A stretch of 28,983 nt of DNA from Nitrospiria bacterium (GTDB taxonomy: Bacteria > Nitrospirota > CAKKRA01 > 9FT-COMBO-42-15): the NCBI GenBank assembly GCA_919903585.1, contig CAKKST010000422.1, forward strand, positions 1 through 28,983. Direction: 5' to 3'. A model generated the notes under the pieces. The model was not told the origin of the DNA, did no database searches, and was given only the letters and a program-made list of their open reading frames with translations. The position numbers were made by a program, and so were the translations under genes. Position 1 is the first letter of the stretch. Each line of letters opens with the position of its first letter. Of the stretch, positions 23,773-28,983 are shown piece after piece.

Positions 23773-24484
23773 AAAAAAGAGGGTTCATTGACTTACCCCC
23801 TTTCCTCACCTCAAAATGAAGGTGATAACCTGTGGCGTTCCCTGTATTTCCAACCCTGCCGATTACCTGCCCCTCCCTTACCTCATCGCCCTCATCAGCA
23901 ATATTCTCGGAATTATGCGCGTATACTGTCTGAAACTCGCTGTTGTGTTCTATGATAATCATCTTCCCATAGTCCTTATAACCCCTTCCTGAAAATGTCA
24001 CCCTGCCGCCGGCAACAGCCTTTATCGGCGTGCCCTTTGGAACGCTTATATCAATGCCTTCATGCATCTTTCCGTTTCTGTTTCCATAGGGAGATGTTAC
24101 CTTTCCTGTAATCGGCCAGATAAGGGAAATCTCTCTATCGCCAGACGGCGGGATAGAAACCTTTTTTGCCTTAATCTCATCCGGCTTATATATCTCCACC
24201 TCCAGAGCCTTCTCAGCGCCCGGAATAAATAACCATTCTCCTGTCTTTATCTCTGTGGCCTCCTCAAGATTATTTATCTTTGCGAGATGTTCCAGATCAA
24301 CATTATATGTCTTTGCAATGCGCCAGAGGGTCTGGCCTTCTTTAATCTTATGGTAAACGCCTTTGGCATCTTTTCTTGAAGGAGGGGGAGAAGCGCATGA
24401 AGTTACTAAAAAGGTGAGAATAAATATGGGTGGCAGGGCCTTTTTTATAATAGTATAAATAAGAGGCCGCCGGCCATTTTCCAT
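23762..24484 (-). CDS. nlpD: Lipoprotein with LysM and M23 (LytM) domains, NlpD-like
   Basis: 240 residues from ATG 24484. A lipoprotein signal peptide ends in LVTSC, with lipid-bearing Cys30. A LysM domain (about 43-90: YHKIKEGQTLWRIAKTYNVD...) binds peptidoglycan. The C-terminal M23 domain has all expected zinc/active-site residues: MHEGIDIS (H-x3-D), YAHNS and HLHFEVR (H-x-H). E. coli NlpD has lost some of these and only activates amidases, so this protein may be a real endopeptidase. Longer frames (to 24547) would overlap acyP by 62 bases and put extra residues before the signal peptide, so ATG 24484, just after the acyP stop, is preferred. It precedes the RpoS-like gene by 40 bases. Confidence 0.9.
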   Translation of the reverse strand: MENGRRPLIYTIIKKALPPIFILTFLVTSCASPPPSRKDAKGVYHKIKEGQTLWRIAKTYNVDLEHLAKINNLEEATEIKTGEWLFIPGAEKALEVEIYKPDEIKAKKVSIPPSGDREISLIWPITGKVTSPYGNRNGKMHEGIDISVPKGTPIKAVAGGRVTFSGRGYKDYGKMIIIEHNSEFQTVYAHNSENIADEGDEVREGQVIGRVGNTGNATGYHLHFEVRKGGKSMNPLFFLP

Positions 24485-24485
24485 T

Positions 24486-24776
24486 TCAAAATCTGATGGA
24501 AAAATCGGGATAAATCCCTTCATAATCCTTCCATTTAATTTGCACATTCAAAACCCTTGCTGCACTTGGTCCTGTTCTTAATCTTTCTATAAACTTTTTT
24601 ATTTCATCAACCTCACCCTCCACCTCCACATGCACCCTTCCGTCCGAAAGATTTTTCGTGAACCCTGTCAGGCTCATCTCAGCAGCAATATCCTCTGTAA
24701 AATAGCGGTAGCCAACACCCTGAACCCTGCCGCTCACAAATATCTCTGCCCTTCCCTTACTGTTTACCATATTCAT
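24486..24776 (-). CDS. acyP: Acylphosphatase
   Basis: 96 residues, the typical size of this small enzyme that hydrolyses acyl phosphates. The active-site loop is VSGRVQGVGYRYF with the phosphate-binding Arg, and the catalytic Asn is in GFTKNLSDGRVHVEVEG. Both key residues are present. It follows tRNA-Pro by 16 bases and precedes nlpD by 1, so it is the first protein gene of the unit. Confidence 0.95.
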   Translation of the reverse strand: MNMVNSKGRAEIFVSGRVQGVGYRYFTEDIAAEMSLTGFTKNLSDGRVHVEVEGEVDEIKKFIERLRTGPSAARVLNVQIKWKDYEGIYPDFSIRF

Positions 24777-24792
24777 CGTCTCCCGATATAGA

Positions 24793-24869
<77 letters not shown>

Positions 24870-24895
24870 GGACGATTGAACAAATAAGTATCAAT

Positions 24896-24924
24896 AATAT
24901 ACTAAATATATTCACCCTTGTCAA
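24896..24924 (-). promoter_or_regulatory. Strong sigma-70 promoter of tRNA-Pro and the acyP-nlpD-rpoS-apt unit
   Basis: Minus strand: perfect -35 TTGACA (24919-24924), 17-base spacer, -10 TATATT (24896-24901). Start expected near 24889, about 20 bases before the tRNA 5' end, as usual for tRNA promoters. Confidence 0.8.
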
Positions 24925-24941
24925 ACAAAAAAATCTGTTTA

Positions 24942-25343
24942 TTATTTTACTTCAATAGTCTTAATGCCAATAGCATTTTTAATAATTTCAAAGTCATTAT
25001 CATTATGAAGAAGTGTAAAATTGTTCTCTCTAACTATCGCTGCAATCAAGCAGTCAATTGTTTTCCTGATGGTCTTTCCTTCTTTTCTGCATTGCCTGTA
25101 AATCTCCGCAGCTTTTATATAAGTTCCAATCCCTCCTGATTTCATAATTGGAAATTCAAGAATATAACTTTTTGTAGTCTCATAGACTGCATCATCTTTA
25201 ATTCCCTGAAGAATTTCTGTCAAAATTATTTCGGTAATACAAATATCCTCTTCTTTTTCTATAAGCCGATGCAGTATATGGCGGTGTTGAGTATCCCTCC
25301 CTGTTAAAAAATCAATCCACACACTCGTATCAACGAGGATCAT
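24942..25343 (-). CDS. vapC: Type II toxin VapC, PIN-domain ribonuclease
   Basis: 133 residues. PIN-domain RNases cut tRNA or rRNA and need Mg2+ held by acidic residues: Asp5 (MILVDTSVWIDFL), Glu43 (ILTEILQG), Asp97 (TIDCLIAA) and Asp115/Asp117 (HNDNDFE), all present. Start overlaps vapB by 4 bases, so the antitoxin is translated first. The toxin looks intact. Its stop is about 70 bases from the tRNA-Pro gene, with the tRNA promoter lying between. Confidence 0.92.
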   Translation of the reverse strand: MILVDTSVWIDFLTGRDTQHRHILHRLIEKEEDICITEIILTEILQGIKDDAVYETTKSYILEFPIMKSGGIGTYIKAAEIYRQCRKEGKTIRKTIDCLIAAIVRENNFTLLHNDNDFEIIKNAIGIKTIEVK

Positions 25344-25540
25344 ACTCTGTTTGCTCGCATTTCATTAAGATTGCCTTCCCATTTTACCTTACCTTCAAGT
25401 TTAAGTATCTTTTTCCTCCGTAATCTTTTCACAAGTTCTTCTATGGCATAATTGACAACCTCTTTTTTTGTCTTAAGGTGTGTGAGTTTGATCGCCTCTT
25501 TTAGGACATTATCGTTCAACTCTATGTTTGTTCTGGACAT
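25340..25540 (-). CDS. vapB: Type II antitoxin VapB (DUF2191-like)
   Basis: 66 residues. The N-terminal half, RTNIELNDNVLKEAIKLTHLKTKKEVVNYAIEE (given here in two family blocks around residues 3-17 and 18-36), is the ribbon-helix-helix DNA-binding fold of VapB antitoxins; the C-terminal tail with KLEGKVKWEGNLNEMR wraps the toxin. A strong ribosome site AAAGGAGG (25548-25555) is 7 bases before the ATG. It overlaps vapC by 4 bases and probably represses its own promoter through the nearby inverted repeat. Confidence 0.9.
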   Translation of the reverse strand: MSRTNIELNDNVLKEAIKLTHLKTKKEVVNYAIEELVKRLRRKKILKLEGKVKWEGNLNEMRANRV

Positions 25541-25556
25541 AATAAAGCCTCCTTTT

Positions 25557-25586
25557 ATACACCAAAAATAACATATTTATGTGTAT
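25557..25586. promoter_or_regulatory. Candidate operator of vapBC
   Basis: atacac (25557-25562) and gtgtat (25581-25586) form a perfect inverted pair with 18 bases between, just upstream of the vapB ribosome site. VapB-type repressors bind such paired sites. No clear -35/-10 pair could be picked, so the exact promoter is open. Confidence 0.45.
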
Positions 25587-25642
25587 TAAGCAATAACTAA
25601 ATAGGCCTCATGTATAGCAGATTACAAATTCTAACGGGGCGG

Positions 25643-25670
25643 GTAATCGCTCCACATCCCCTATTTCTTC
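25643..25670. repeat. REP-like repeat copy at the 3' end of the RAYT gene
   Basis: gctccacatccc at 25649-25660 is repeated in perfect inverted orientation at 26106-26117, so the two copies bracket the transposase gene. A longer match to the same strand occurs at 27733-27759: gtaat, one variable base, gctccaca, cccctat, then tcttc, with one indel and few changes over 27 bases. Paired repeats around a RAYT gene are typical of REP/REPIN systems. Confidence 0.6.
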
Positions 25671-26062
25671 TCTCTCCCTGCCTTCTTCCTCGGCCTGCCC
25701 GGTAAACCTAACCTGAATGTTCTGTCCAGTTTGTTCTCCATCTTGGTTATAAATCCCTCACTGCCATAAGGCCTGCCTGTCCTCCCATATTCCCTGTTTA
25801 TGTATTGCGTATAACATAGAATTACACCCTGCATTATCTTGTATAATGATTCCTCTATCTTGGGCCTCACAAGCAGGTGAACATGATTAGTCATAAGAGA
25901 GTAGGCAAGGATTGGGCAGTTCCATGTATCAGAGTATTTTATAAGCAGCGATAGATATCTCTCTTTGTCCTTCTTATTGAAGAAGACCTTTTCTTTGTTG
26001 TTACCTCTTTGAACAATATGATGCGGATATCCTATTGCTACGGCTCTTGCTATCCTCGGCAT
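25661..26062 (-). CDS. REP-associated tyrosine (Y1) transposase, internally deleted
   Basis: 133 residues; family members are usually 180-240. The N-terminus MPRIARAVAIGYPHHIVQRG and the HuH metal motif TNHVHLLV (His60, His62) identify a RAYT/TnpA-REP enzyme that nicks single-stranded DNA through a tyrosine; candidate Tyr84, Tyr87 and Tyr92 are present. After YGRTGR (about residue 97) the sequence jumps to PYGSEGFITKMENKL and the basic tail PGRPRKKAGREKK that normally ends the protein. The usual middle block with LNPVRA and the W-SSY motif is missing, so an in-frame deletion of perhaps 60-90 residues is likely. It is probably a decayed element, though HuH and Tyr remain. No recognised neighbour depends on it. 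Confidence 0.82.
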   Translation of the reverse strand: MPRIARAVAIGYPHHIVQRGNNKEKVFFNKKDKERYLSLLIKYSDTWNCPILAYSLMTNHVHLLVRPKIEESLYKIMQGVILCYTQYINREYGRTGRPYGSEGFITKMENKLDRTFRLGLPGRPRKKAGREKK

Positions 26063-26113
26063 GAGGGGGTTCTACAGGATAAGACCTCTCGTGTCAAGAA
26101 AATATGGGATGTG

Positions 26114-26212
26114 GAGCCTGTCTAAAAACTACTGTTTTTTGGGTTTGTGGCCGCATAAGTGGTTGATTTTATTGAAGCCCATTTTTAGAAAAATGAGTTT
26201 TTAGACAAGCTC
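26114..26212. repeat. 99-bp inverted-repeat element (MITE/REPIN-like)
   Basis: The 17-base arms at 26114-26130 and 26196-26212 match at 16 of 17 (core tgtctaaaaact / agtttttagaca) and enclose 65 bases with no gene. The left arm overlaps the inverted RAYT-side repeat at 26106-26117. It lies between the RAYT start and the terC stop and could fold into a long stem. Probably a non-autonomous element; a role as terminator of terC is possible but no T-run follows. Confidence 0.65.
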
Positions 26213-26263
26213 TGTGTCCCAATTCTTCCCAAAAATCTTTGGGCATCATATCTTATTCAATCA

Positions 26264-26983
26264 TTAACGTTCAATAGAAGGGGTATAACCGGCCTTTTTT
26301 TTCTTATTATACTCATAACGAAGTTGCAAGATTTCTACAAACAATGCGAAGCCCATAGGCAGATATATATAAGCCTTTGGAACATGTTTGTGCAGCCCTT
26401 CCATAAAAATAGTTACACCAATAGTAATGAGGAAAGAGAGGGCTAAAATCTTAAGTGAGGGGCGCTGTAAAAGAAATTCCCCAATTGACTTAGCAAAAAC
26501 AAGGATTGCAAGAAAGGAAACTACTACAGAAACAATTATCACCCAAACCTTATCAGTCAAACCAATGGCGGTTATAACAGAATCTATTGAGAATACAACA
26601 TCCAATAGGACAATCTGGGAGATAATAAAAAAGAAACCGCTGTATATTGATTCGCCTGCATGCTGCGCATCCCCTTTTATTTCAATCGTGTGATGAATCT
26701 CACGCACTGCCTTCAGCAAAAGAAAAAGCCCTCCTGCAATGAGTATGATATCCCGTATTGAGAAATGCAGCATTATATTATTGGTAAGGCCTGATAGTGT
26801 TAATAAAATAAAAAGCATCAGAATCCTTGCTAAAAAGGCAGCCCCTAAGCCAAAGATCCTTGCCTTATTTCTGTGGGATTTAGGGAGCCTGTCTACAAAA
26901 ATAGAAATGACAAGTATATTGTCTATACCAAGGACTAACTCTAAACCAACTAATAGCGCCAGTAAGGCGAGTGCATCTGCCAT
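26264..26983 (-). CDS. TerC-family integral membrane protein (YjbE/YkoY type)
   Basis: 239 residues with about seven membrane segments. The family motif GLELVLGIDNILVISI near the N-terminus and SIDSVITAIGLT in the middle carry the conserved Asp residues thought to bind metal; LILFILLTLSG-type and MEGLHKHVPKAYIYLPMGFAL segments follow. TerC proteins are linked to tellurite resistance and to manganese export in some bacteria; which applies here is unknown. It is a single-gene unit with its own promoter (26995-27022), between mobile-looking elements. Confidence 0.9.
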   Translation of the reverse strand: MADALALLALLVGLELVLGIDNILVISIFVDRLPKSHRNKARIFGLGAAFLARILMLFILLTLSGLTNNIMLHFSIRDIILIAGGLFLLLKAVREIHHTIEIKGDAQHAGESIYSGFFFIISQIVLLDVVFSIDSVITAIGLTDKVWVIIVSVVVSFLAILVFAKSIGEFLLQRPSLKILALSFLITIGVTIFMEGLHKHVPKAYIYLPMGFALFVEILQLRYEYNKKKKAGYTPSIER

Positions 26984-26994
26984 AATACTGCAAT

Positions 26995-27022
26995 GTTATA
27001 TAATTTACTTATCACCTGTCAA
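26995..27022 (-). promoter_or_regulatory. Sigma-70 promoter of terC
   Basis: Minus strand -35 TTGACA (27017-27022), 16-base spacer, -10 TATAAC (26995-27000). A perfect 12-base palindrome acaatatattgt (27022-27033) touches the -35 and may be a regulator site. TATA-type yybP-ykoY riboswitch structure was looked for and not recognised in the short leader. Confidence 0.65.
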
Positions 27023-27107
27023 CAATATATTGTGATGTATGATATCTTGCCTGAATGTCGGCAGACAGGCGTCAGGAGGTGTGGGCTTATTAGGTTCAGC
27101 ATCTATG

Positions 27108-27419
27108 TCAGAGATTCAACGCAAATGATATAGCTCGCCCGACTTCAATCATCTTGCCTGCTGAAAGAGTTGTGATAAGAGATCCGATCTTGCCCTTAGA
27201 TACGGTTTGGATGTGATCACAGTTCACAGCAGAATCGTGAGGCAGGCCGTCTTGCTTTGAAAGAAAGACCTCGCTTGGGATATCTCTGACGGTAGTCGTA
27301 ATAGGCGCTATGGTAACTTCACCAAGATAGTCAAGAACAGAATCTCGCGTCAATATGAGCACGGGCCGCTTCTTATCGGGATGGAGGAACTTGTACCAGC
27401 GGACTTCACCCCGTTTAAT
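27108..27419 (-). CDS. mazF: MazF-family endoribonuclease toxin with damaged start
   Basis: The body from GTG 27362 (84 residues: VLILTRDSVLDYLGEVTIAPITTT, quoted in part; then IPSEVFLSK, VNCDHIQTVSKGKIG) is clearly MazF, but the family's N-terminal strand is missing from it. In the same frame upstream, 19 further codons read IKRGEVRWYKFLHPDKKRP, which is that missing strand, back to a TGA at 27420-27422. The first codon is ATT (27417-27419), so there is no normal start. Removing one T from the AATTAAA run would give ATG AAT AAA and would end mazE at the usual ...VWGDE. A one-base insertion has therefore probably killed the toxin start, unless ATT is used. Confidence 0.8.
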   Translation of the reverse strand: MKRGEVRWYKFLHPDKKRPVLILTRDSVLDYLGEVTIAPITTTVRDIPSEVFLSKQDGLPHDSAVNCDHIQTVSKGKIGSLITTLSAGKMIEVGRAISFALNL

Positions 27420-27649
27420 TCATCCCCCCACACCTGCTCATCTTCCCATGGGCTGAACTCGTGCTTTTTGACAGGCTTCGCTAAATAGCCTTTGCGGTGC
27501 TTCTGCTCAAGAAGTGCTACACTGTAACGCATGAGCGCATCACGCAACGCTTTCCTCGCGAAAGCAGATCGCGATGTATGCAGCCGTTTTACAGTCCGGT
27601 CTACCGCTTCAACGAGATCGTCATCAAGTGTCATCTGCACTGTTTTCAT
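27350..27649 (-). CDS. mazE: MazE-like ribbon-helix-helix antitoxin, C-terminus extended by frameshift
   Basis: 99 residues from ATG 27649. Residues 1-42 form a ribbon-helix-helix domain (MKTVQMTLDDDLVEAVDRTV, then SRSAFARKALRDAL), followed by the toxin-binding tail with KKHEFSPWEDEQVWGDE. The family normally stops there. Here a frame change adds LNGVKSAGTSSSIPIRSGP and more, read out of frame through the mazF start. An upstream in-frame start at 27718 lies in the promoter -35 box and is rejected. More GC-rich than its neighbours, which suggests transfer. Confidence 0.85.
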   Translation of the reverse strand: MKTVQMTLDDDLVEAVDRTVKRLHTSRSAFARKALRDALMRYSVALLEQKHRKGYLAKPVKKHEFSPWEDEQVWGDELNGVKSAGTSSSIPIRSGPCSY

Positions 27650-27688
27650 GTTACTATTTGTCCTCTGCGTATATGGATTAATATAGCT

Positions 27689-27718
27689 ATTATAATCCAC
27701 ATAATATGGATAGGTCAA
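27689..27718 (-). promoter_or_regulatory. mazEF promoter with operator in the spacer
   Basis: Minus strand: -35 TTGACC (27713-27718), 18-base spacer, perfect -10 TATAAT (27689-27694). The spacer is filled by an inverted repeat atcca...tggat, and a further tggat half site lies at 27674-27678. A repressor bound there would block polymerase, matching antitoxin autoregulation. Confidence 0.7.
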
Positions 27719-27732
27719 GAAATTTCAAGAGT

Positions 27733-27759
27733 GTAATGGCTCCACACCCCTATCTCTTC
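27733..27759. repeat. Second copy of the RAYT 3'-end repeat
   Basis: Matches 25643-25670 over 27 bases with one indel and two changes, in the same orientation, including gctccaca and cccctat. It lies 1.7 kb from the RAYT gene, between mazE and relE. Confidence 0.55.
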
Positions 27760-27858
27760 CTTCAACTGCGATGCAACGGACTGGTCAGTTATCCATCGCC
27801 TGCAGGCCTCATCCCGGATGACGGCGGCTGTATCATAGCTCCATGGTTACGCTGCCGC
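27760..27858 (-). other. Short gene-free stretch with an open frame of unknown origin
   Basis: On the minus strand an open frame of about 45 codons without a normal start runs from the RelE stop through the repeat copy (peptide parts AAVIRDEACRRWITD and QLKEEIGVWSHY). I do not recognise it; it may be the tail of a lost gene carried with the repeat. No promoter or ribosome site was seen for it. Confidence 0.3.
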
Positions 27859-28131
27859 CTATGGAAATATTCTATAAATATCTTTACGATGTGCGATGCG
27901 TTGACAAACAATTATTTGATTGTCTTTATCTATTGTAATACCTATTCTGTGATTTCCTAAACGGATCTTATATTTGTCTGGATAACCTGTCATGCGTTCA
28001 ATATATCCAAGTTCAAATGGATTGGAGGTCAACGATCCACTAAAAACAATTTCCTCAGCCTTCGTTTGTATTTCCTTGGGCAACTTGGATAGTTCTTTGA
28101 GAAAACGTTTTGTATATTCAACCTTCCACAT
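27859..28131 (-). CDS. relE: RelE/ParE-superfamily toxin
   Basis: 90 residues. RelE toxins cut mRNA on the ribosome. The pattern WKVEYTKRFLKELSKLPKEIQ at the start (helix pair), then ERMTGYPDKYKIRLGNHRIGI and the basic end RIAHRKDIYRIF match the RelE fold: Lys/Arg-rich strands with an Arg before the C-terminus and a terminal Tyr/His. The start overlaps the antitoxin by 14 bases. RelE rather than ParE is favoured by the YKIRLGNHRIG block, which both groups share, so the target is not certain. Confidence 0.85.
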   Translation of the reverse strand: MWKVEYTKRFLKELSKLPKEIQTKAEEIVFSGSLTSNPFELGYIERMTGYPDKYKIRLGNHRIGITIDKDNQIIVCQRIAHRKDIYRIFP

Positions 28132-28327
28132 TCTGTTTCAGCGATTGATAGTATTTTTTGGCGTCTTCAAATGAGAGATGTTCTTCACCTTTTACTTCAT
28201 CCATTAATTTTGCTAATCCGTAATTTTCTATTACCTCCTCCAAAAGCTCAAATTCTTCAATAGGTATCTGAACAGCAACAGGATTTTGATTCTCATCAAG
28301 GAGTATATTTTTATGAATTTTCAACAT
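28118..28327 (-). CDS. Antitoxin of the RelE-like toxin (Phd/RelB type)
   Basis: 69 residues, acidic. The N-terminal half with NQNPVAVQIPIEEFELLEEVIE is of the Phd/YefM sort, in which a short strand and a helix dimerise; the tail (GEEHLSFEDAKKYYQSL) fits the toxin-wrapping region of such antitoxins. A GGAGGAG-type ribosome site lies just upstream. It overlaps relE by 14 bases and comes first, as usual. The exact antitoxin family is not certain. Confidence 0.78.
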   Translation of the reverse strand: MLKIHKNILLDENQNPVAVQIPIEEFELLEEVIENYGLAKLMDEVKGEEHLSFEDAKKYYQSLKQNVEG

Positions 28328-28390
28328 CTTTCTCCTCCCAAGGCTTGTTTATTATATTTTATCTTATTGCACGAATGTGATAATGATATA

Positions 28391-28419
28391 ATGTTATATG
28401 ATAACTAATAGGCTGTCAA
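28391..28419 (-). promoter_or_regulatory. Promoter of the relBE-like pair
   Basis: Minus strand -35 TTGACA (28414-28419), 17-base spacer, -10 TAACAT (28391-28396). It is back to back with the plus-strand promoter at 28438; the two -35 boxes are 18 bases apart, so one regulator could act on both. Confidence 0.6.
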
Positions 28420-28437
28420 GGATTTTGCTAAAAGAGC

Positions 28438-28466
28438 TTGACTAACTAAAAGCTATACAATATATG
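28438..28466 (+). promoter_or_regulatory. Promoter of the HTH/zinc-ribbon regulator gene
   Basis: -35 TTGACT (28438-28443), 17-base spacer, -10 TATATG (28461-28466). Start expected near 28473, about 35 bases before ATG 28508. Confidence 0.55.
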
Positions 28467-28507
28467 AACATATTAACAGACTTTCTTTATTGGAAGGCAG
28501 TAATAAA

Positions 28508-28801
28508 ATGACAGAGGAATTGACAATCAGGCAGGAGATAAAGAGGCTCATCACTAATAATATGCTTACTGCAAAGATGATCTCAAAGATGCTGATGGTC
28601 AAGGAAAAGGATGTTATTGACCACCTTAATCATATTGCCATGTCTGTTGGGAAGAAGGATTTTATAATTGAACCGTCAATGTGCATGAAGTGCGGCTTTG
28701 TGTTTAATAAAAGGGAGAGGCTCACAAGCCCGAGCCGCTGCCCTATCTGCAAACACGAAGGCATATCAGAACCGAGGTTTGGAATAAAAAAGGAAGACTG
28801 A
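28508..28801 (+). CDS. Predicted transcriptional regulator with HTH and zinc ribbon (COG3357 type)
   Basis: 97 residues from ATG 28508, which has GGAAGG about 10 bases upstream; a TTG at 28490 is the longer option. The first half (IRQEIKRLITNNMLTAKMISKMLMV..., about 8-45) fits a winged-helix DNA-binding fold. The second has a zinc ribbon with Cys59, Cys62, Cys78 and Cys81 (CMKCGF ... CPIC). Such proteins are predicted regulators of unknown target. First plus-strand gene of the window; it diverges from the relBE pair. It has no recognised partner nearby. Confidence 0.8.
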   Translation: MTEELTIRQEIKRLITNNMLTAKMISKMLMVKEKDVIDHLNHIAMSVGKKDFIIEPSMCMKCGFVFNKRERLTSPSRCPICKHEGISEPRFGIKKED

Positions 28802-28827
28802 TTTTATCAGGCGTTTCATAAAAGGGT

Positions 28828-28856
28828 TTGACACCCCAATAAGGCCGTTATATAAT
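28828..28856 (+). promoter_or_regulatory. Perfect-consensus sigma-70 promoter of the DUF433 gene
   Basis: -35 TTGACA (28828-28833), 17-base spacer, -10 TATAAT (28851-28856), no mismatch in either box. Followed by the ribosome site TAGGAGGTG (28864-28872) and ATG 28878; with a start near 28863 the leader is very short. Confidence 0.8.
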
Positions 28857-28877
28857 TCAATAATAGGAGGTGAGACT

Positions 28878-28983
28878 ATGGCCTATAAAGAAAAAATAGT
28901 GGTAGACCCAGACATAATGCTCGGCAAGCCAATTATAAAAGGAACCCGCATAACTGTTGAGACTATTCTGAGAAAATTATCAG
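28878..28983 (+). CDS. DUF433 protein, probable antitoxin, C-terminus beyond window
   Basis: The first 35 residues are visible: MAYKEKIVVDPDIMLGKPII and then KGTRITVETILRKLS. IMLGKPIIKGTRITVE is the DUF433 signature, a winged-helix protein of about 75-80 residues. DUF433 genes are often paired with a PIN-like DUF5615 toxin (VapB45/VapC45 type), which would lie just past the right edge. A strong ribosome site (AGGAGGTG) is 5 bases before the ATG. Confidence 0.88.
   Translation, partial: MAYKEKIVVDPDIMLGKPIIKGTRITVETILRKLS

Noticed and set aside
26984..27040. Manganese (yybP-ykoY) riboswitch ahead of terC
   Set aside because: The promoter is within about 20 bases of the gene start, which leaves no room for the aptamer, and its conserved loops were not seen.

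Overview
The window is an AT-rich piece (roughly 40% GC by eye) of a Gram-negative, LPS-making bacterium. It carries a complete late lipid A/Kdo/inner-core cluster, BamA, Skp and an NlpD-RpoS pair. LpxI instead of LpxH, a GnnA/GnnB pair between lpxA and lpxB, and RpoS beside NlpD fit an uncultured deltaproteobacterium- or Nitrospirota-like lineage. The sequence alone does not fix the taxon. From the left edge to about 25 kb every recognised gene is on the minus strand.

Region 1 (1-17.5 kb, read right to left) is an outer-membrane operon: bamA, skp, lpxD, fabZ, lpxA, lpxI, gnnA, gnnB, lpxB, msbA, a DUF374 acyltransferase-like gene, waaA, lpxK, lpxL, a waaF-gmhB fusion, and waaC cut by the window edge. 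A good sigma-70 promoter lies just ahead of bamA. Most junctions overlap by 1-11 bases or abut, so translation is probably coupled. The products fold beta-barrels, make acylated glucosamine, condense it, phosphorylate it, add Kdo, acylate it, flip it, and add heptose. GnnA and GnnB between lpxI and lpxB predict a lipid A with amide-linked acyl chains at position 3 (GlcN3N type). Three oddities sit here: a palindromic repeat translated as the linker of the WaaF-GmhB fusion, a one-base frameshift in an A10 run of the DUF374 gene, and an lpxB whose only plausible start is ATA.

Region 2 (17.6-20.7 kb) holds mtaB, a VanZ-family gene and miaB, all overlapping. Region 3 (20.8-24.9 kb) is a unit starting at a near-consensus promoter: tRNA-Pro(CGG), acyP, nlpD, rpoS-like sigma factor, apt, tRNA-Arg(CCT) and a cardiolipin-synthase-like gene, closed by a hairpin terminator.

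Region 4 (24.9 kb to the end) is accessory: vapBC, a RAYT-type transposase with an apparent internal deletion and inverted-repeat flanks, a 99-bp inverted-repeat element, terC, a mazEF pair whose junction looks frameshifted, a relBE-like pair, a COG3357-type HTH/zinc-ribbon regulator on the plus strand, and the start of a DUF433 gene behind a perfect-consensus promoter. I found no CRISPR array, prophage or secondary-metabolite cluster. The best candidates for new biology are the predicted N-acylated lipid A, the repeat-built linker of the fused heptose enzyme, and the cluster of decaying or intact toxin-antitoxin and RAYT elements.
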